DNA of 64,000 nt from Rhodothermales bacterium (GTDB lineage: Bacteria; Bacteroidota; Rhodothermia; Rhodothermales; VXPQ01). Location: NCBI GenBank assembly GCA_022821845.1, contig JAJECT010000032.1:35809-99808 (forward strand), given 5' to 3'. The notes under the pieces were generated by a model. It saw nothing but the letters and a program-made list of their open reading frames with translations. It ran no database searches and had not been told where the DNA came from. Shown piece after piece: positions 26,641-36,102 of this stretch (the first letter of the stretch is position 1; every line of letters begins with the position of its first letter). Both the position numbers and the translations under genes were made by a program.

Positions 26641-29600
26641 AGTTCACCTTTGTCTTGCATGATTGCAAATTGGAACCAGGCTGCCTCATACGCTAAATCA
26701 AACCACTCGGGGTCGTGGGCGCGTATACGCTTAACAAGAAATGTCGTGCGTTCGGTGGCTTTTGACTTGAAGCAACACCAGGCTGCGGCAACGGGAGTGT
26801 CAAAAATGGGTTGGCGTTCTCGGGATTCCCCTTCTTGCTGCCAGACAGCGAGTTTGTTGAGCAACTCGCCCTGCTCAAGTTCATCCGCCCACTCACTGCG
26901 CCCATTCCCTTTTGGCCAGTCGTTCAAGCTAAATCGCAGACGAAGTTGCTCTTGGGTTTTGTCGTTCCGGTTTTTCTGAGATTTCTCCATGATCGAATCC
27001 GGGATTTGATGCCCCATCAACCGAAAGTCGATGTCACACTTCACGGTGTGCAGTTCCTGAATCTGACGAGTGCCCTCAGTTAAAATAGAACGAACATGTT
27101 CGCACGCTATCCGAACTGCCTGGTCATCATTTGCCATGTCGGTGAGCTGGCTATGGAGACGCTCGAATACCTGCTTGGCCTCGGTCCACCATATCTCACG
27201 CTTGATCAGAAACCAACTGAATGGAAGTTTGTCTTCCAATTTCCACAACAATTGTCGGGGTGCACTTTCGAGCTGGAACACACACCGAACTAGGAGATTC
27301 GGCTTTGACACTAGGACCTTCAGAAGATCGAGTTCGGTAGCGGGCAAACTTTCAGCACACAACAACGAATCAGTCAGAAAAGACCATTCTTCTTCATCCT
27401 GGTTCGTTTCTTCTGAATTCAACATAGCATCCATTGCCCTTGCAATGGCTCGTTTACGCAAATCTGGATCGTCTAAACTCATAGCCTCTCGTAAACAAGG
27501 AGCTTCTGCATCATTATTGCCGACAAAATCGGTTGACCTGCCGCCGATCACAATAGGTTGAACACGCATCTTATCGCCATGCCGCACCACTATCATCCAA
27601 GGTTCCTTGAGGTCCAGATTTTGAGGTATTTCGACCATACCAATAGTACTATCCATAGAAACAGGATGAGCATCTGGACTAGCGAGAGATAACAATTCAA
27701 AAGAAACATGTGCTTCGCCATTATCATCCAAAGCAGGCGATATGGAAATAGAAGCCTTGTTGGCATCATATTCCAATATCCCCTCGAAACGTTTGACTTC
27801 GGCGTACTCAGACTGATTTGGTTTGGGAATTGCTCTATCTGGAGACATAATTCTTAGTACAATCGTTGCCTCACCGGAAGATGATGCGGCCAGTAACTGT
27901 TCTATTATAGACCTTGCTTCAAAGAGAGGAAGTTCATATACCAATCCAGACTTCCGCAATGGGAACTGAAAATTGGCAATACGAAACAGACTATTACCCA
28001 GATCTGATGTTTTTAATTCGCCATAGAGCCAAAATTGTTGAGTATCTTTCGGGGACAGCGCAATCGCCCGAACTCCATATAGGTCATCAATAGTAAATTT
28101 CTGATCCAAAGATTTGCCATCTCGCGAAAAATGTCCTCCATATCCGGGAAAAGGTGCTTTTACATGTAACTGGGCCCGATCCCGCCAATGCAATTTAAAA
28201 CATATTTTTGAAGGCGGCGCGGACGTATTTTCCGCGATTACACGAATACGAACTTGATCTCCCTTTATTTGAGTTTCCAACCTGATTTCTTCCTGCTGAC
28301 CAGAAACTTTTACGGCTTCAGCACCACTCAACACCAAGTCCCCCTCCATACCAGAATCCGGTTTAAGCGTCAAGCGAAATCGTTCGGGGAGAATGCCCAC
28401 ACTACCAAGATATCGAATCTCGCCTCCAGACATATATCGAACTCTCCACAATCCATAGGTATCAGGAAATTGCTGCCACTCCTTTCCCGTTTGCCGCCAA
28501 GTAACCTCGTTGGAGGGCACAGCACGAGGAACCTTTCCGGTTCTTGCCACACGCAACTTCGGTACACCACGGAACAACGGCTGGCCAAACTCTAAATCGT
28601 AGCAGCGACGACCCTCCAATCGGTAATCTTCCGCGGCCATTTGACCCGAAGAAGGTCTCACCAGGCATCGCCCATGAATTGTTTCAATCACGGTACGTTC
28701 AGCAATCCTCCACAAGATCCGGTTCAGGACACGAATGTTGGCTTCCGTTGATGGATCAGGCCTTTCGCTTTCTACCCCCGAAAATTCCTTGAAGACCGTA
28801 GTACATCCATCGGGCGCCAACACAAAAATTTCTGGTGCACGATTACTGACGCTACCCTCGCCAATGAAGGGGCATTCACTGGCATCCCCCCGAAACGCCC
28901 ATGGCAATTCTCCCAAAGCGGCACCTCGATAGGGATACACCCCTTCGCCAACCACACCACCGGAGACAAACTGAAGGCGAATCTCGGCAGCGGCTTCCGC
29001 ATCCCAGAGTTCAGTTCTATATTGCTTTTTTAGGTCCATTAAAACAAAGTTGTCTGATTCGGCGGCATACAATCCAACATCGTGTACGCGATCCCCATAC
29101 ACACGTACTGCCATTCTTGGAGGCAAATCATCCTTCGAAATTTCCAGATGACGTGCGAGACGTTCCGCCGAAATTGATACAGGAAGCCGGATCTGAGCGC
29201 CAAGTCGCCATCCGACACTGGTTTTCCGTAGAAACCGCTCAACGCGGAAGTCACCGGCTGGAGGCCTGTCCTGCACTGCCTCGCGCAAGAGACTGGTCAA
29301 AAGATTTCGCGCTCGCTCATTCTCAAGAGAGAGGGGCATGGTATCGCGCCAACCTGGACGTACCCGATCAAGAGTGGTGATCGGATCTTTGCCTTGAGCA
29401 TCATCCCGAAGATCAAGTACCGCTTCAATCAAATCATCCGCCAAGCGAAACACATAATCCCTTCGTAACGTTGGCGGGTGAAGCAAGTGTGCCAGATCAA
29501 TGGAGTCGTTAACGCATTGCCTATACTCAATGGCGTGATTGAGAACAGCTCGCAGGTAATACGCAACTTTGCTGTCCGCATCGCCGACAAGCCCCAATGG

Positions 29601-30005
29601 CAGCCCTCCCTGACAGGCGAATGTACCGAGATAACGGACCGAGGTAGGCAACCGAACGATATCAACCTCCCACCAGCGCAAAGCGGAGCGTACAGGTTCA
29701 TATAAATCGTGATAGTAAACGTGCCTGCACTGAATGGATTCTAATAGCGGCTCCCAAGACCAGGGACCGCCATCGTATCTTCGCTGCCACCACTCTGCCG
29801 CGTAAAGGACGAATGCCCGAACCTGTACATTGACATCATGTCGAGGGGCAGCGGCAATGTCGAAAGACATGCACCTTAGCAGTTCGGTCAGCGAATCGAA
29901 TTCCTCAGCCGTGCATCGATAGGCGTACAGCACTCGCCCATCTGGGCGTTCTAATCCTCGTTTCCCCAAAAAGTCTTTGATCCAAGTAGCCGGGTCGGGG
30001 GACAT
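26637..30005 (-). CDS. Large protein of unknown fold, candidate DruH
   Basis: About 1122 residues from the ATG at 30005. In-frame starts at 30071 and a TTG at 30110 would lengthen it; the TTG lies within a TTGACA box that may be the promoter. There are no obvious motifs, signal peptide or membrane segments. The N-terminal third is helical and Trp/Arg-rich (WWQRRYDGGPWSWEP), the middle is beta-rich, and the C-terminus is helical. Base composition is lower in GC than the flanking genes, suggesting transfer. It is coupled to the DUF1998 helicase, which matches the druH-druE pair by order and size. The family assignment was not verified by alignment. Confidence 0.6.
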   Translation of the reverse strand: MSPDPATWIKDFLGKRGLERPDGRVLYAYRCTAEEFDSLTELLRCMSFDIAAAPRHDVNVQVRAFVLYAAEWWQRRYDGGPWSWEPLLESIQCRHVYYHDLYEPVRSALRWWEVDIVRLPTSVRYLGTFACQGGLPLGLVGDADSKVAYYLRAVLNHAIEYRQCVNDSIDLAHLLHPPTLRRDYVFRLADDLIEAVLDLRDDAQGKDPITTLDRVRPGWRDTMPLSLENERARNLLTSLLREAVQDRPPAGDFRVERFLRKTSVGWRLGAQIRLPVSISAERLARHLEISKDDLPPRMAVRVYGDRVHDVGLYAAESDNFVLMDLKKQYRTELWDAEAAAEIRLQFVSGGVVGEGVYPYRGAALGELPWAFRGDASECPFIGEGSVSNRAPEIFVLAPDGCTTVFKEFSGVESERPDPSTEANIRVLNRILWRIAERTVIETIHGRCLVRPSSGQMAAEDYRLEGRRCYDLEFGQPLFRGVPKLRVARTGKVPRAVPSNEVTWRQTGKEWQQFPDTYGLWRVRYMSGGEIRYLGSVGILPERFRLTLKPDSGMEGDLVLSGAEAVKVSGQQEEIRLETQIKGDQVRIRVIAENTSAPPSKICFKLHWRDRAQLHVKAPFPGYGGHFSRDGKSLDQKFTIDDLYGVRAIALSPKDTQQFWLYGELKTSDLGNSLFRIANFQFPLRKSGLVYELPLFEARSIIEQLLAASSSGEATIVLRIMSPDRAIPKPNQSEYAEVKRFEGILEYDANKASISISPALDDNGEAHVSFELLSLASPDAHPVSMDSTIGMVEIPQNLDLKEPWMIVVRHGDKMRVQPIVIGGRSTDFVGNNDAEAPCLREAMSLDDPDLRKRAIARAMDAMLNSEETNQDEEEWSFLTDSLLCAESLPATELDLLKVLVSKPNLLVRCVFQLESAPRQLLWKLEDKLPFSWFLIKREIWWTEAKQVFERLHSQLTDMANDDQAVRIACEHVRSILTEGTRQIQELHTVKCDIDFRLMGHQIPDSIMEKSQKNRNDKTQEQLRLRFSLNDWPKGNGRSEWADELEQGELLNKLAVWQQEGESRERQPIFDTPVAAAWCCFKSKATERTTFLVKRIRAHDPEWFDLAYEAAWFQFAIMQDKGEL

Positions 30006-30088
30006 ACGTAACAAAGCAGGTATCCGTGAGCAACAACAATTTTCGAATGCAGAATACGACCTTGGGGACATCCTGTCAAATCCTAATA

Positions 30089-30110
30089 GAGGAAAATTTT
30101 CCGATGTCAA
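30089..30110 (-). promoter_or_regulatory. Possible promoter of the Druantia-like operon
   Basis: On the minus strand TTGACA (30110-30105) is followed after 16 nt by TATTAG. The -35 box is perfect and the -10 box is weak. If used, it rules out the TTG at 30110 as the start codon and favours an ATG further in. Confidence 0.35.
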
Positions 30111-30187
30111 GCCGAACGGGCAGAGTTATTACCCGATTAAGGAGGCCTCCCCCCGCCAGGCAAGGAACCTCTACGGCGCATGCCAAC

Positions 30188-30217
30188 GTTGGAGGGCATC
30201 CCGATTCATCCTCCAAC
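30188..30217 (+). promoter_or_regulatory. Hairpin just upstream of the lysine biosynthesis fusion gene
   Basis: GTTGGAGG (30188-30195) pairs with CCTCCAAC (30210-30217), 8 bp with a 14-nt loop, ending 8 nt before the start codon. An overlapping palindrome CCAACGTTGG (30183-30192) would compete with it. The position could control ribosome access; no lysine riboswitch consensus was recognised. Confidence 0.4.
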
Positions 30218-30225
30218 CCTGTACC

Positions 30226-32808
30226 ATGTCCCGCTGGGTCATTCTCAAGTTCGGCGGCACGAGCGTTTCGAGCCGCGCCCGCTGGAATATCATCGAACGC
30301 ATCGTCCGGGCGCGCATCGACGACGGCTTCGCGCCCGTCGTGGTCTGCTCCGCCCTGAGCGAAATTTCCAACCTGCTCGAACGCTTGCTGGAGGACGCGG
30401 TCGGGGAAAAGTACGATGAGACCCTCCAGACGATTCGGGAGCGCCATCTCGAAATCGCCGCCGATCTGGACATAGACGGAACGGCCCTGCTTGAAGAGGA
30501 CTTCGCCGAATTGAAGCGCCTTGCCCTTGGGGCCTCGCTCACGCGCGAAGCCGGGCCGCGGCTCCATGCCCGGGTCCTTGCGCTGGGCGAGCTCATGTCC
30601 ACGAAACTGGGCGCCGCCTTCCTCTCGTCCCGGGGCCTTGAGGCCGTCTGGCGGGACGCCCGCGACATGCTGCGGGCAGACGAAAACCGCTTGCTCCCGG
30701 AGCGGCGGCAATACCTGTCGGCCGCCTGCCGATTCGACCCGGATACGAAGTTGCAGGCAGATTTGGCCCGCCTCGGCGGCGACCTCGTCATTACGCAAGG
30801 CTTCATCGTTTCGAACAAGGCCGGGGAAACGGCGCTGCTGGGACGAGGCGGTTCCGACACCTCCGCATCCTGCCTCGGAGCCGCGCTGGGCGCCAAGCGC
30901 ATCGAAATCTGGACGGACGTGCCGGGCATGTTCACCGCGAATCCGCGCGACATTCCCTCGGCGCGCCTCCTCCGCCAACTGGACTACGCCGAAGCGCAGG
31001 AACTGGCGACCATGGGGGCCAAGGTGCTGCATCCCCGCTCCATCGAACCGGCTTGGCGGCGGCGCATTCCCATTCACATCAAATGCACCAGCGCCCCCGA
31101 CCTGCCGGGGACGGTTATTTCCAATGACATTTCCGACGTCGGGGCGCAAATCAAGGCGATCGCCACGAAGGCTGCCGTCACGCTGATCTCCATGGAATCG
31201 ACGGGCATGTGGCAGGAAGTCGGGTTCCTCGCCGATGTGTTCGCTACGTTCAGGGAGCACGGACTTTCTATCGACCTGGTGGCCACCTCCGAAACGAACG
31301 TAACGGTCTCGCTGGACCAGAGTGCCAATGCGCTCGAAGCAGGCCGCATCGACGCGCTGCTCGAAGCGCTGAACGCCTATTGCAACGCCCGGCAGATCGG
31401 TCCTTGCGCCATCGTCAGCCTCATTGGACGCAACATCCGGTCGATTCTCCACGAAATGGGGCCTGCGTTCGAAGTGTTTCACGAACAGCAGGTGCACCAG
31501 GTGTCTCAGGCGGCGGGCGACCTGAATTTCAGTTTCGTGGTGGACGAAGAGCAGGCCGCCCGCCTCACCCGCAAATTGCATGCGCAGTTCTTCGGGAAGC
31601 GGGCGCCGGACGCCCTGATCGGACCCGACTGGCGAGAATTGATGGAAAAGTCGGGCGAAGAGCCGCCCAGCCGCGCCGCCTGGTGGCAAAGCCGCCGGGA
31701 GGACCTGCTGGCCATCGCGTCCGAAACAAGCCCGGTCTACGTATACGACGAAAACACGCTGCGGGAATCGTTGGCGCGGGTCCTTTCGATAGGCGCGCTG
31801 GACCGCGTATTCTATTCCGTAAAGGCGAACGGACACCCGGACATTCTGCGCCTTTTTCATGACGGGGGGATCGGGTTCGAGTGCGTATCGCCGGATGAAA
31901 TACGGTTCCTGATCGACCTCTTCCCGGACATCGACCGGCGGCGCATCCTGTTCACCCCCAATTTCGCTCCGAGGGAAGAATACGCCGAGGGATACGATCT
32001 GGACGCGTACGTTACGCTGGACAATATCTATCCGCTGGAGGCGTGGCCCGATGTGTTTCGCGGACGGGAACTGCTCGTGCGCATGGACCCGGGACAGGGC
32101 CGGGGACATCACAAATACGTCCAGACGGCCGGGTCGCAAAGCAAGTTTGGCGTGGCGGCGGCGGAACTGGAGCGCCTGGCCGAACTTGCCGCCGCGGCGG
32201 ACGTGCGGATTGTCGGGTTTCACGCCCATGTGGGCAGCGGCATCGTGGCCCCGGATACCTGGGCGGAAACAGCCGTTTTCCTGGCCTCGCTGCGGGATCG
32301 TTTTCCGGACGTACGCATCCTGGACGTAGGCGGGGGGCTGCCTGTTTCGGAGCGGCGGAATGCGCCGGAGCCGGACATGATCGACATTGCGGAAACGCTG
32401 GACGCCTTCAAAGAGGCGCACCCCGACCTGGAACTCTGGATGGAGCCGGGGCGCTTTCTTGTGGCCCGCGCAGGGGTGCTGCTGGCGCGGGTTACGCAAA
32501 CCAAATGGAAAGGCGCGACGGGCTACGTAGGCGTCGAAACCGGCATGAACTCGCTCATCCGCCCGGCCCTCTACGGAGCCTGGCACGAAATCGTCAACCT
32601 TTCCCGTCTGGACGAACCCTCGACGATCGCCGCCGACGTGGTGGGGCCGATCTGCGAAACGGGAGACGTGCTGGGCTACGGGCGCCGCCTGCCAGCCACC
32701 CGGGAAGGGGACGTCATGCTGATCGCTACCGCCGGGGCATACGGGCGCGTCATGAGCAATACGTACAACATGCGTCGGCCGGCGGAGGAGGTGGTTTTGA
32801 GGGGATAA
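30226..32808 (+). CDS. lysAC: Bifunctional aspartate kinase / diaminopimelate decarboxylase
   Basis: An 860-residue fusion catalysing the first and last steps of lysine biosynthesis. Residues 1-450 are an aspartokinase: WVILKFGGTSVSS, GRGGSDTSASCLGAALGA and ACT domains with the EVGFLADVFATF region. Residues 480-860 are a PLP-dependent DAP decarboxylase: PLP lysine in VFYSVKANGHPDIL, GFHAHVGSGI, VLDVGGGLPVS-type glycine loop (ILDVGGGLP), and GPICETGDVLGYG. The start at 30226 gives MSRWVILKFGG. Fusions of this kind are known in other bacteria. Its last 300 bases are duplicated, in damaged form, at 36103-36311. Confidence 0.95.
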   Translation: MSRWVILKFGGTSVSSRARWNIIERIVRARIDDGFAPVVVCSALSEISNLLERLLEDAVGEKYDETLQTIRERHLEIAADLDIDGTALLEEDFAELKRLALGASLTREAGPRLHARVLALGELMSTKLGAAFLSSRGLEAVWRDARDMLRADENRLLPERRQYLSAACRFDPDTKLQADLARLGGDLVITQGFIVSNKAGETALLGRGGSDTSASCLGAALGAKRIEIWTDVPGMFTANPRDIPSARLLRQLDYAEAQELATMGAKVLHPRSIEPAWRRRIPIHIKCTSAPDLPGTVISNDISDVGAQIKAIATKAAVTLISMESTGMWQEVGFLADVFATFREHGLSIDLVATSETNVTVSLDQSANALEAGRIDALLEALNAYCNARQIGPCAIVSLIGRNIRSILHEMGPAFEVFHEQQVHQVSQAAGDLNFSFVVDEEQAARLTRKLHAQFFGKRAPDALIGPDWRELMEKSGEEPPSRAAWWQSRREDLLAIASETSPVYVYDENTLRESLARVLSIGALDRVFYSVKANGHPDILRLFHDGGIGFECVSPDEIRFLIDLFPDIDRRRILFTPNFAPREEYAEGYDLDAYVTLDNIYPLEAWPDVFRGRELLVRMDPGQGRGHHKYVQTAGSQSKFGVAAAELERLAELAAAADVRIVGFHAHVGSGIVAPDTWAETAVFLASLRDRFPDVRILDVGGGLPVSERRNAPEPDMIDIAETLDAFKEAHPDLELWMEPGRFLVARAGVLLARVTQTKWKGATGYVGVETGMNSLIRPALYGAWHEIVNLSRLDEPSTIAADVVGPICETGDVLGYGRRLPATREGDVMLIATAGAYGRVMSNTYNMRRPAEEVVLRG

Positions 32809-32826
32809 GGGGGCAGAAAAACAGTT

Positions 32827-32852
32827 CAGGTTACTCCTGCTTTCATAACCTG
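32827..32852. promoter_or_regulatory. Perfect inverted repeat before the GHKL ATPase gene
   Basis: CAGGTTA (32827-32833) and TAACCTG (32846-32852) form a perfect 7-bp inverted repeat with a 12-nt spacer, 16 nt before the start codon. Probable repressor site or leader hairpin. No regulator gene is encoded next to it. Confidence 0.45.
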
Positions 32853-32868
32853 ATGTTAAAAAGACGAC

Positions 32869-35073
32869 ATGGCGAAGGCGATTATCAAAAGAAAGGTGGA
32901 ACTGGATGGGACCCGGCGCCTCATCCAGGATTCCAGGCTTGCGATCAGGGACCTTTTCGATGCGATCGTCGAACTGGTCACGAATGCCGACGACCGCTAT
33001 CAAATTCTCAATATTGCCGGCAGGATCGAAATCGAACTTGTGAGGCGGCGCGCGACGGGCGATCCAACCACGCTTCGCGTACGCGACTTTGCCGATGGAA
33101 TGACGTCGGACGTCATGATGCAAAAAATCGGTCGAACGGGCGGCAGAGTGAGTGGCCTGGAACGGGGTTTGGCGGTACGCGGGACCAACTCGCGCGGCGC
33201 CAAGGATATTGCCGCCCTTGGCAAGGTTACGTTCGAGTCGATAGCCCAGGACGGCAGGCTGCACAAGTGCAGCATAACGCAAAATTTCGACTTTGAACTC
33301 TTCGAATCCGCCGAAATAACCTTTGGGGAACGAAAACGACTGGGGATTGCCGAAGGAACCGGTACGCTCGTAACAATCAAAATAGACCCGAGCCGGAGAA
33401 TTCCCAATGCCCAAAACCTGCGGAAGAATCTCAGCCGCCTTGTAGCCTTGCGAGACATCCTGAACGATTCGCGGCGACAAGTTTACCTCAAGGACGGCGG
33501 AAAGACCTCAATCCGTATCGAATCTCCTCCTCTTGGCGGCAAAGACCGGCTTAAGGAGTCCTTTGGAATACCCGGGTATCCTGACGCCAGGGCAAAGCTC
33601 GCGATACGGCGCACCAGCGAGGCGCTCGAACGGGAGCAACACCGTTTTCGGCGCGGGGGCATTCTGGTCAAGTCTCGGCATGCCGTTCACGAAGCGACGC
33701 TGTTCGACAAGGACCTCGAAACCGATCCGCACGCCCTTAGATTCTTCGGACGCCTCGTCTGCGACTACATAGACCATCTTTGGAACGACTTCGATAAACG
33801 CGTCGAAGAACGCGCGGGGGACGACCCTCGTAATCCAACGCCCATTCTCGATCCGTCAAGGCGGTCGGGCCTTACCCGGGAGCATCCGTTTGTGAAGGCA
33901 TTGTTCGCCGAGGCGCTCAAACGCCTCAGACCGCTGATTGAAGAAGAAAGACAAAGAGCGGAAAAGGAGCGCGCCACGATCGAAAGCAGGGCCACGCGCA
34001 AACGCCTCGATGCGCTTGAACGGGCAGCGACGCGATTCATGGAGCGCTTCGGGGCCGAGCAGGACTCGTCGCGCGACCCGGAAGGCGCAAGCGGGCGACT
34101 TTTTCAGGAGCGAGGCTACAATCTCAGCCCGCCTTTCGCTCAGATCGTCCAGGGGCATTCCATCCGATGTTGCCTTCGCATCAAACAAAGCGTCTTCCCG
34201 GAGATTGAGAGCGGGGCAGCGGTCCAGGTCGATTGCCTCACCGATGAGGTCGCCGTCGACAAACGCTTTGTCCCGCTACAGCCGCATGCTGTTGAAGAAG
34301 ACGTGTTGCAGGCGACATGGAAACTCACAGGAGTTCGTCCTACGCCGGCGACGGGCATGGTTGTCAGGATTGGACCTGTCCTGGTGGAATGTATGGTTGA
34401 GGTGCTCGAATCCGAGGCGGACCGGTATAGCGATATCGACGCGCTCCAATTTCAGAAACAGCGATACCGCCTCAAGTTGGGCGGGAACAGGAAACGAGTG
34501 CAGATTCTGGCCCCAATCGCGCTGATCAGCGGTCCCGGGCGCGTCGAAGTGTCCGTGGATAACAGTCGTTTTACTTTGTCCGGCGATCCAATGCTTCACC
34601 CCAGGGAAAAACTCGGCGTGGGGATGTGTGATCTGCGAATAGGGGTAACGGGAACAGAAGAAACAAGTGGAATCATAACCGCGAGAATCGAAAACGAGGA
34701 AGCTACGGCCGAAGTTTTTGCCGTCCAGCCACTGGGAGCGGGCGTCAAAATCAATCTTGAGGATATCAGATTCGGAAATCAGCGGTATCGGTGGAGGCAA
34801 AACGTGCTTGAAATAGCGGCTCGCCACCCGGCGCTACAACGGTATCTCGGACCTCCGCCGGAGTTCGAAGGCCAGGACGCCAAACATTTTCGAGTCGTTC
34901 TGGCCGAAGTCATCGCAGACGCGGTGTGCGCCCGGCTTATCAGCGACAATGTACGCGCCAATCCGGGAGAATACGAAGACGCCGACTGGGACCATTTTTA
35001 CGCCGAATACAGCCGATTGATCACGAACTTCCTGCCAGACGTCCATAAGCTGCAGGTGCCATCTGAGGGGTAA
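32869..35073 (+). CDS. GHKL-fold (Hsp90/MORC-like) ATPase of unknown function
   Basis: A 734-residue protein with an N-terminal GHKL ATP-binding domain. The N box is ELVTNADD (residues 35-42), the G1 box DFADGM (73-78) and a Gly-rich lid RGTNSRGAKDIAALG (104-118). The order and spacing resemble Hsp90/MutL/MORC-type ATPases rather than sensor kinases, and there is no phosphoacceptor histidine domain. A charged coiled coil lies around residues 345-395 (EALKRLRPLIEEERQRAEKE), followed by a beta-rich C-terminal half without a recognised family. Prokaryotic MORC-like ATPases are often tied to DNA-conflict systems, so a defence role is possible but unproven. Confidence 0.72.
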   Translation: MAKAIIKRKVELDGTRRLIQDSRLAIRDLFDAIVELVTNADDRYQILNIAGRIEIELVRRRATGDPTTLRVRDFADGMTSDVMMQKIGRTGGRVSGLERGLAVRGTNSRGAKDIAALGKVTFESIAQDGRLHKCSITQNFDFELFESAEITFGERKRLGIAEGTGTLVTIKIDPSRRIPNAQNLRKNLSRLVALRDILNDSRRQVYLKDGGKTSIRIESPPLGGKDRLKESFGIPGYPDARAKLAIRRTSEALEREQHRFRRGGILVKSRHAVHEATLFDKDLETDPHALRFFGRLVCDYIDHLWNDFDKRVEERAGDDPRNPTPILDPSRRSGLTREHPFVKALFAEALKRLRPLIEEERQRAEKERATIESRATRKRLDALERAATRFMERFGAEQDSSRDPEGASGRLFQERGYNLSPPFAQIVQGHSIRCCLRIKQSVFPEIESGAAVQVDCLTDEVAVDKRFVPLQPHAVEEDVLQATWKLTGVRPTPATGMVVRIGPVLVECMVEVLESEADRYSDIDALQFQKQRYRLKLGGNRKRVQILAPIALISGPGRVEVSVDNSRFTLSGDPMLHPREKLGVGMCDLRIGVTGTEETSGIITARIENEEATAEVFAVQPLGAGVKINLEDIRFGNQRYRWRQNVLEIAARHPALQRYLGPPPEFEGQDAKHFRVVLAEVIADAVCARLISDNVRANPGEYEDADWDHFYAEYSRLITNFLPDVHKLQVPSEG

Positions 35074-35181
35074 GGGAAAGAATGCGGGTTTGGGGAGGCG
35101 GAAGAGAGCGCCGAACTGGGTAAGGAGTAGCGGAATCTTTATTTCCATGTCTTGCGCCCGCCTCTTCAGCCTAAAAAACCC

Positions 35182-35210
35182 TTGATTTTCTCGTTTTCTT
35201 GCCGTATAAT
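35182..35210 (+). promoter_or_regulatory. Sigma-70-type promoter of the coiled-coil gene
   Basis: TTGATT (35182-35187), a 17-nt spacer and a perfect TATAAT (35205-35210). This is the best consensus promoter in the window; transcription should begin near 35217. Confidence 0.6.
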
Positions 35211-35260
35211 ATTGCTGCGTTTCGGGTGCGCCCTCGCTGCACCAGAACGCGAAACAAGCC

Positions 35261-36019
35261 ATGCGGAACGCCTGTTCGGGAACCGGACGGGCTTTTCCGT
35301 CCAATCCCGAAATCCTAACGGCAATGCCCAAAACTGAAGAGGCGCAAGCAAGCGCGGTGGAACAGGATGCCGCCTCGCTGGAAACAGCGAGGCTGGCAAA
35401 GAATGGCGAACAGCCCCATGAAACGGGAAACACGGATGCCGCGCCCGACGTAGGCGAAGTACAGCAAGCTCCCGAAAAGGTCGAAAACATGGCACAGGAG
35501 ACCGGACATACAGCCCCCTCGGCGATCAGCGTTTCTGACTTTGTGCGCTCCGAAGTCCGCGGCGAAACGAACGGGATTCGCATCGAACTTGCGGAACAGT
35601 TCGGCAAAGTTAACGAGATGCTTGCGGAGCGATTCAGCAAGCAGGATGTAGCCATTGCGGAGCAATTCGGCAAGCAGAATGTAGCCATTGCCGAGCAATT
35701 CAGAAAGCAGGATATGGCCCTTGCGGAGCGATTCAGCAAGCAGGATGTAGCCATTGCCGAGCGATTCAGCAAGCAGGATGCGGCCATTGCCGAGCAATTC
35801 AGAAAGCAGGATGCGGCCCTTGCCGAGCGATTCAGCAAGCATGATGTGGCCCTTGCCGAGCAATTCGGCAAACAGAATACGGAGATTGCGAAAATGGGCG
35901 AAACGCTTGAAGCGCGGGCAAGGAATATGCAGGGTTGGCTAATAACGACGATGATCGCGGGCGGAATCCTTGCAACTGGTATTCTTGCCCTTGTCATGGC
36001 GTACTTGTCGAGTTTGTAG
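35261..36019 (+). CDS. Coiled-coil protein with 11-residue tandem repeats and C-terminal membrane anchor
   Basis: A 252-residue protein. An N-terminal acidic, Glu/Ala-rich region (1-95) leads to SVSDFVRSEVRGETNGIRIE. From about 115 to 215 there are roughly nine copies of an 11-residue unit of the form AxAEQFxKQDx or AxAERFSKQDx. One hydrophobic segment (LITTMIAGGILATGILALVM) lies near the C-terminus. Undecad repeats point to a long right-handed coiled coil tethered to the inner membrane, similar in outline to DUF1640/CCDC90-like proteins. A start at 35324 (MPKTEEAQAS) is equally possible. It follows the GHKL ATPase and has its own promoter. Confidence 0.75.
   Translation: MRNACSGTGRAFPSNPEILTAMPKTEEAQASAVEQDAASLETARLAKNGEQPHETGNTDAAPDVGEVQQAPEKVENMAQETGHTAPSAISVSDFVRSEVRGETNGIRIELAEQFGKVNEMLAERFSKQDVAIAEQFGKQNVAIAEQFRKQDMALAERFSKQDVAIAERFSKQDAAIAEQFRKQDAALAERFSKHDVALAEQFGKQNTEIAKMGETLEARARNMQGWLITTMIAGGILATGILALVMAYLSSL
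35590..35885 (+). repeat. 33-bp tandem repeats inside the coiled-coil gene
   Basis: About nine in-frame 33-bp units, each containing GATTCAGCAAGCAGGATG or a close variant. The codon-level similarity is high, so the array is recent and may vary in copy number between strains. The units are contiguous coding DNA without spacers, so this is not a CRISPR. Confidence 0.85.
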
Positions 36020-36102
36020 CCGCCGATACGCCTGCGCCGCTCCCCTTTGATACAGAGTGATTCGCCCGCAGGCAGCGGCCTTGGCTATCCGTTCGATTTT
36101 GA

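Noticed and set aside
30076..33480. A very long minus-strand open frame opposite the aspartokinase/DAP decarboxylase
   Set aside because: It is antisense to a gene with clear motifs, and its amino-acid make-up is Arg/His/Gly-rich as expected for the opposite strand of GC-rich coding DNA.
35590..35885. Possible CRISPR array
   Set aside because: The 33-bp units are directly joined, in frame and coding. No unique spacers or cas genes are present.
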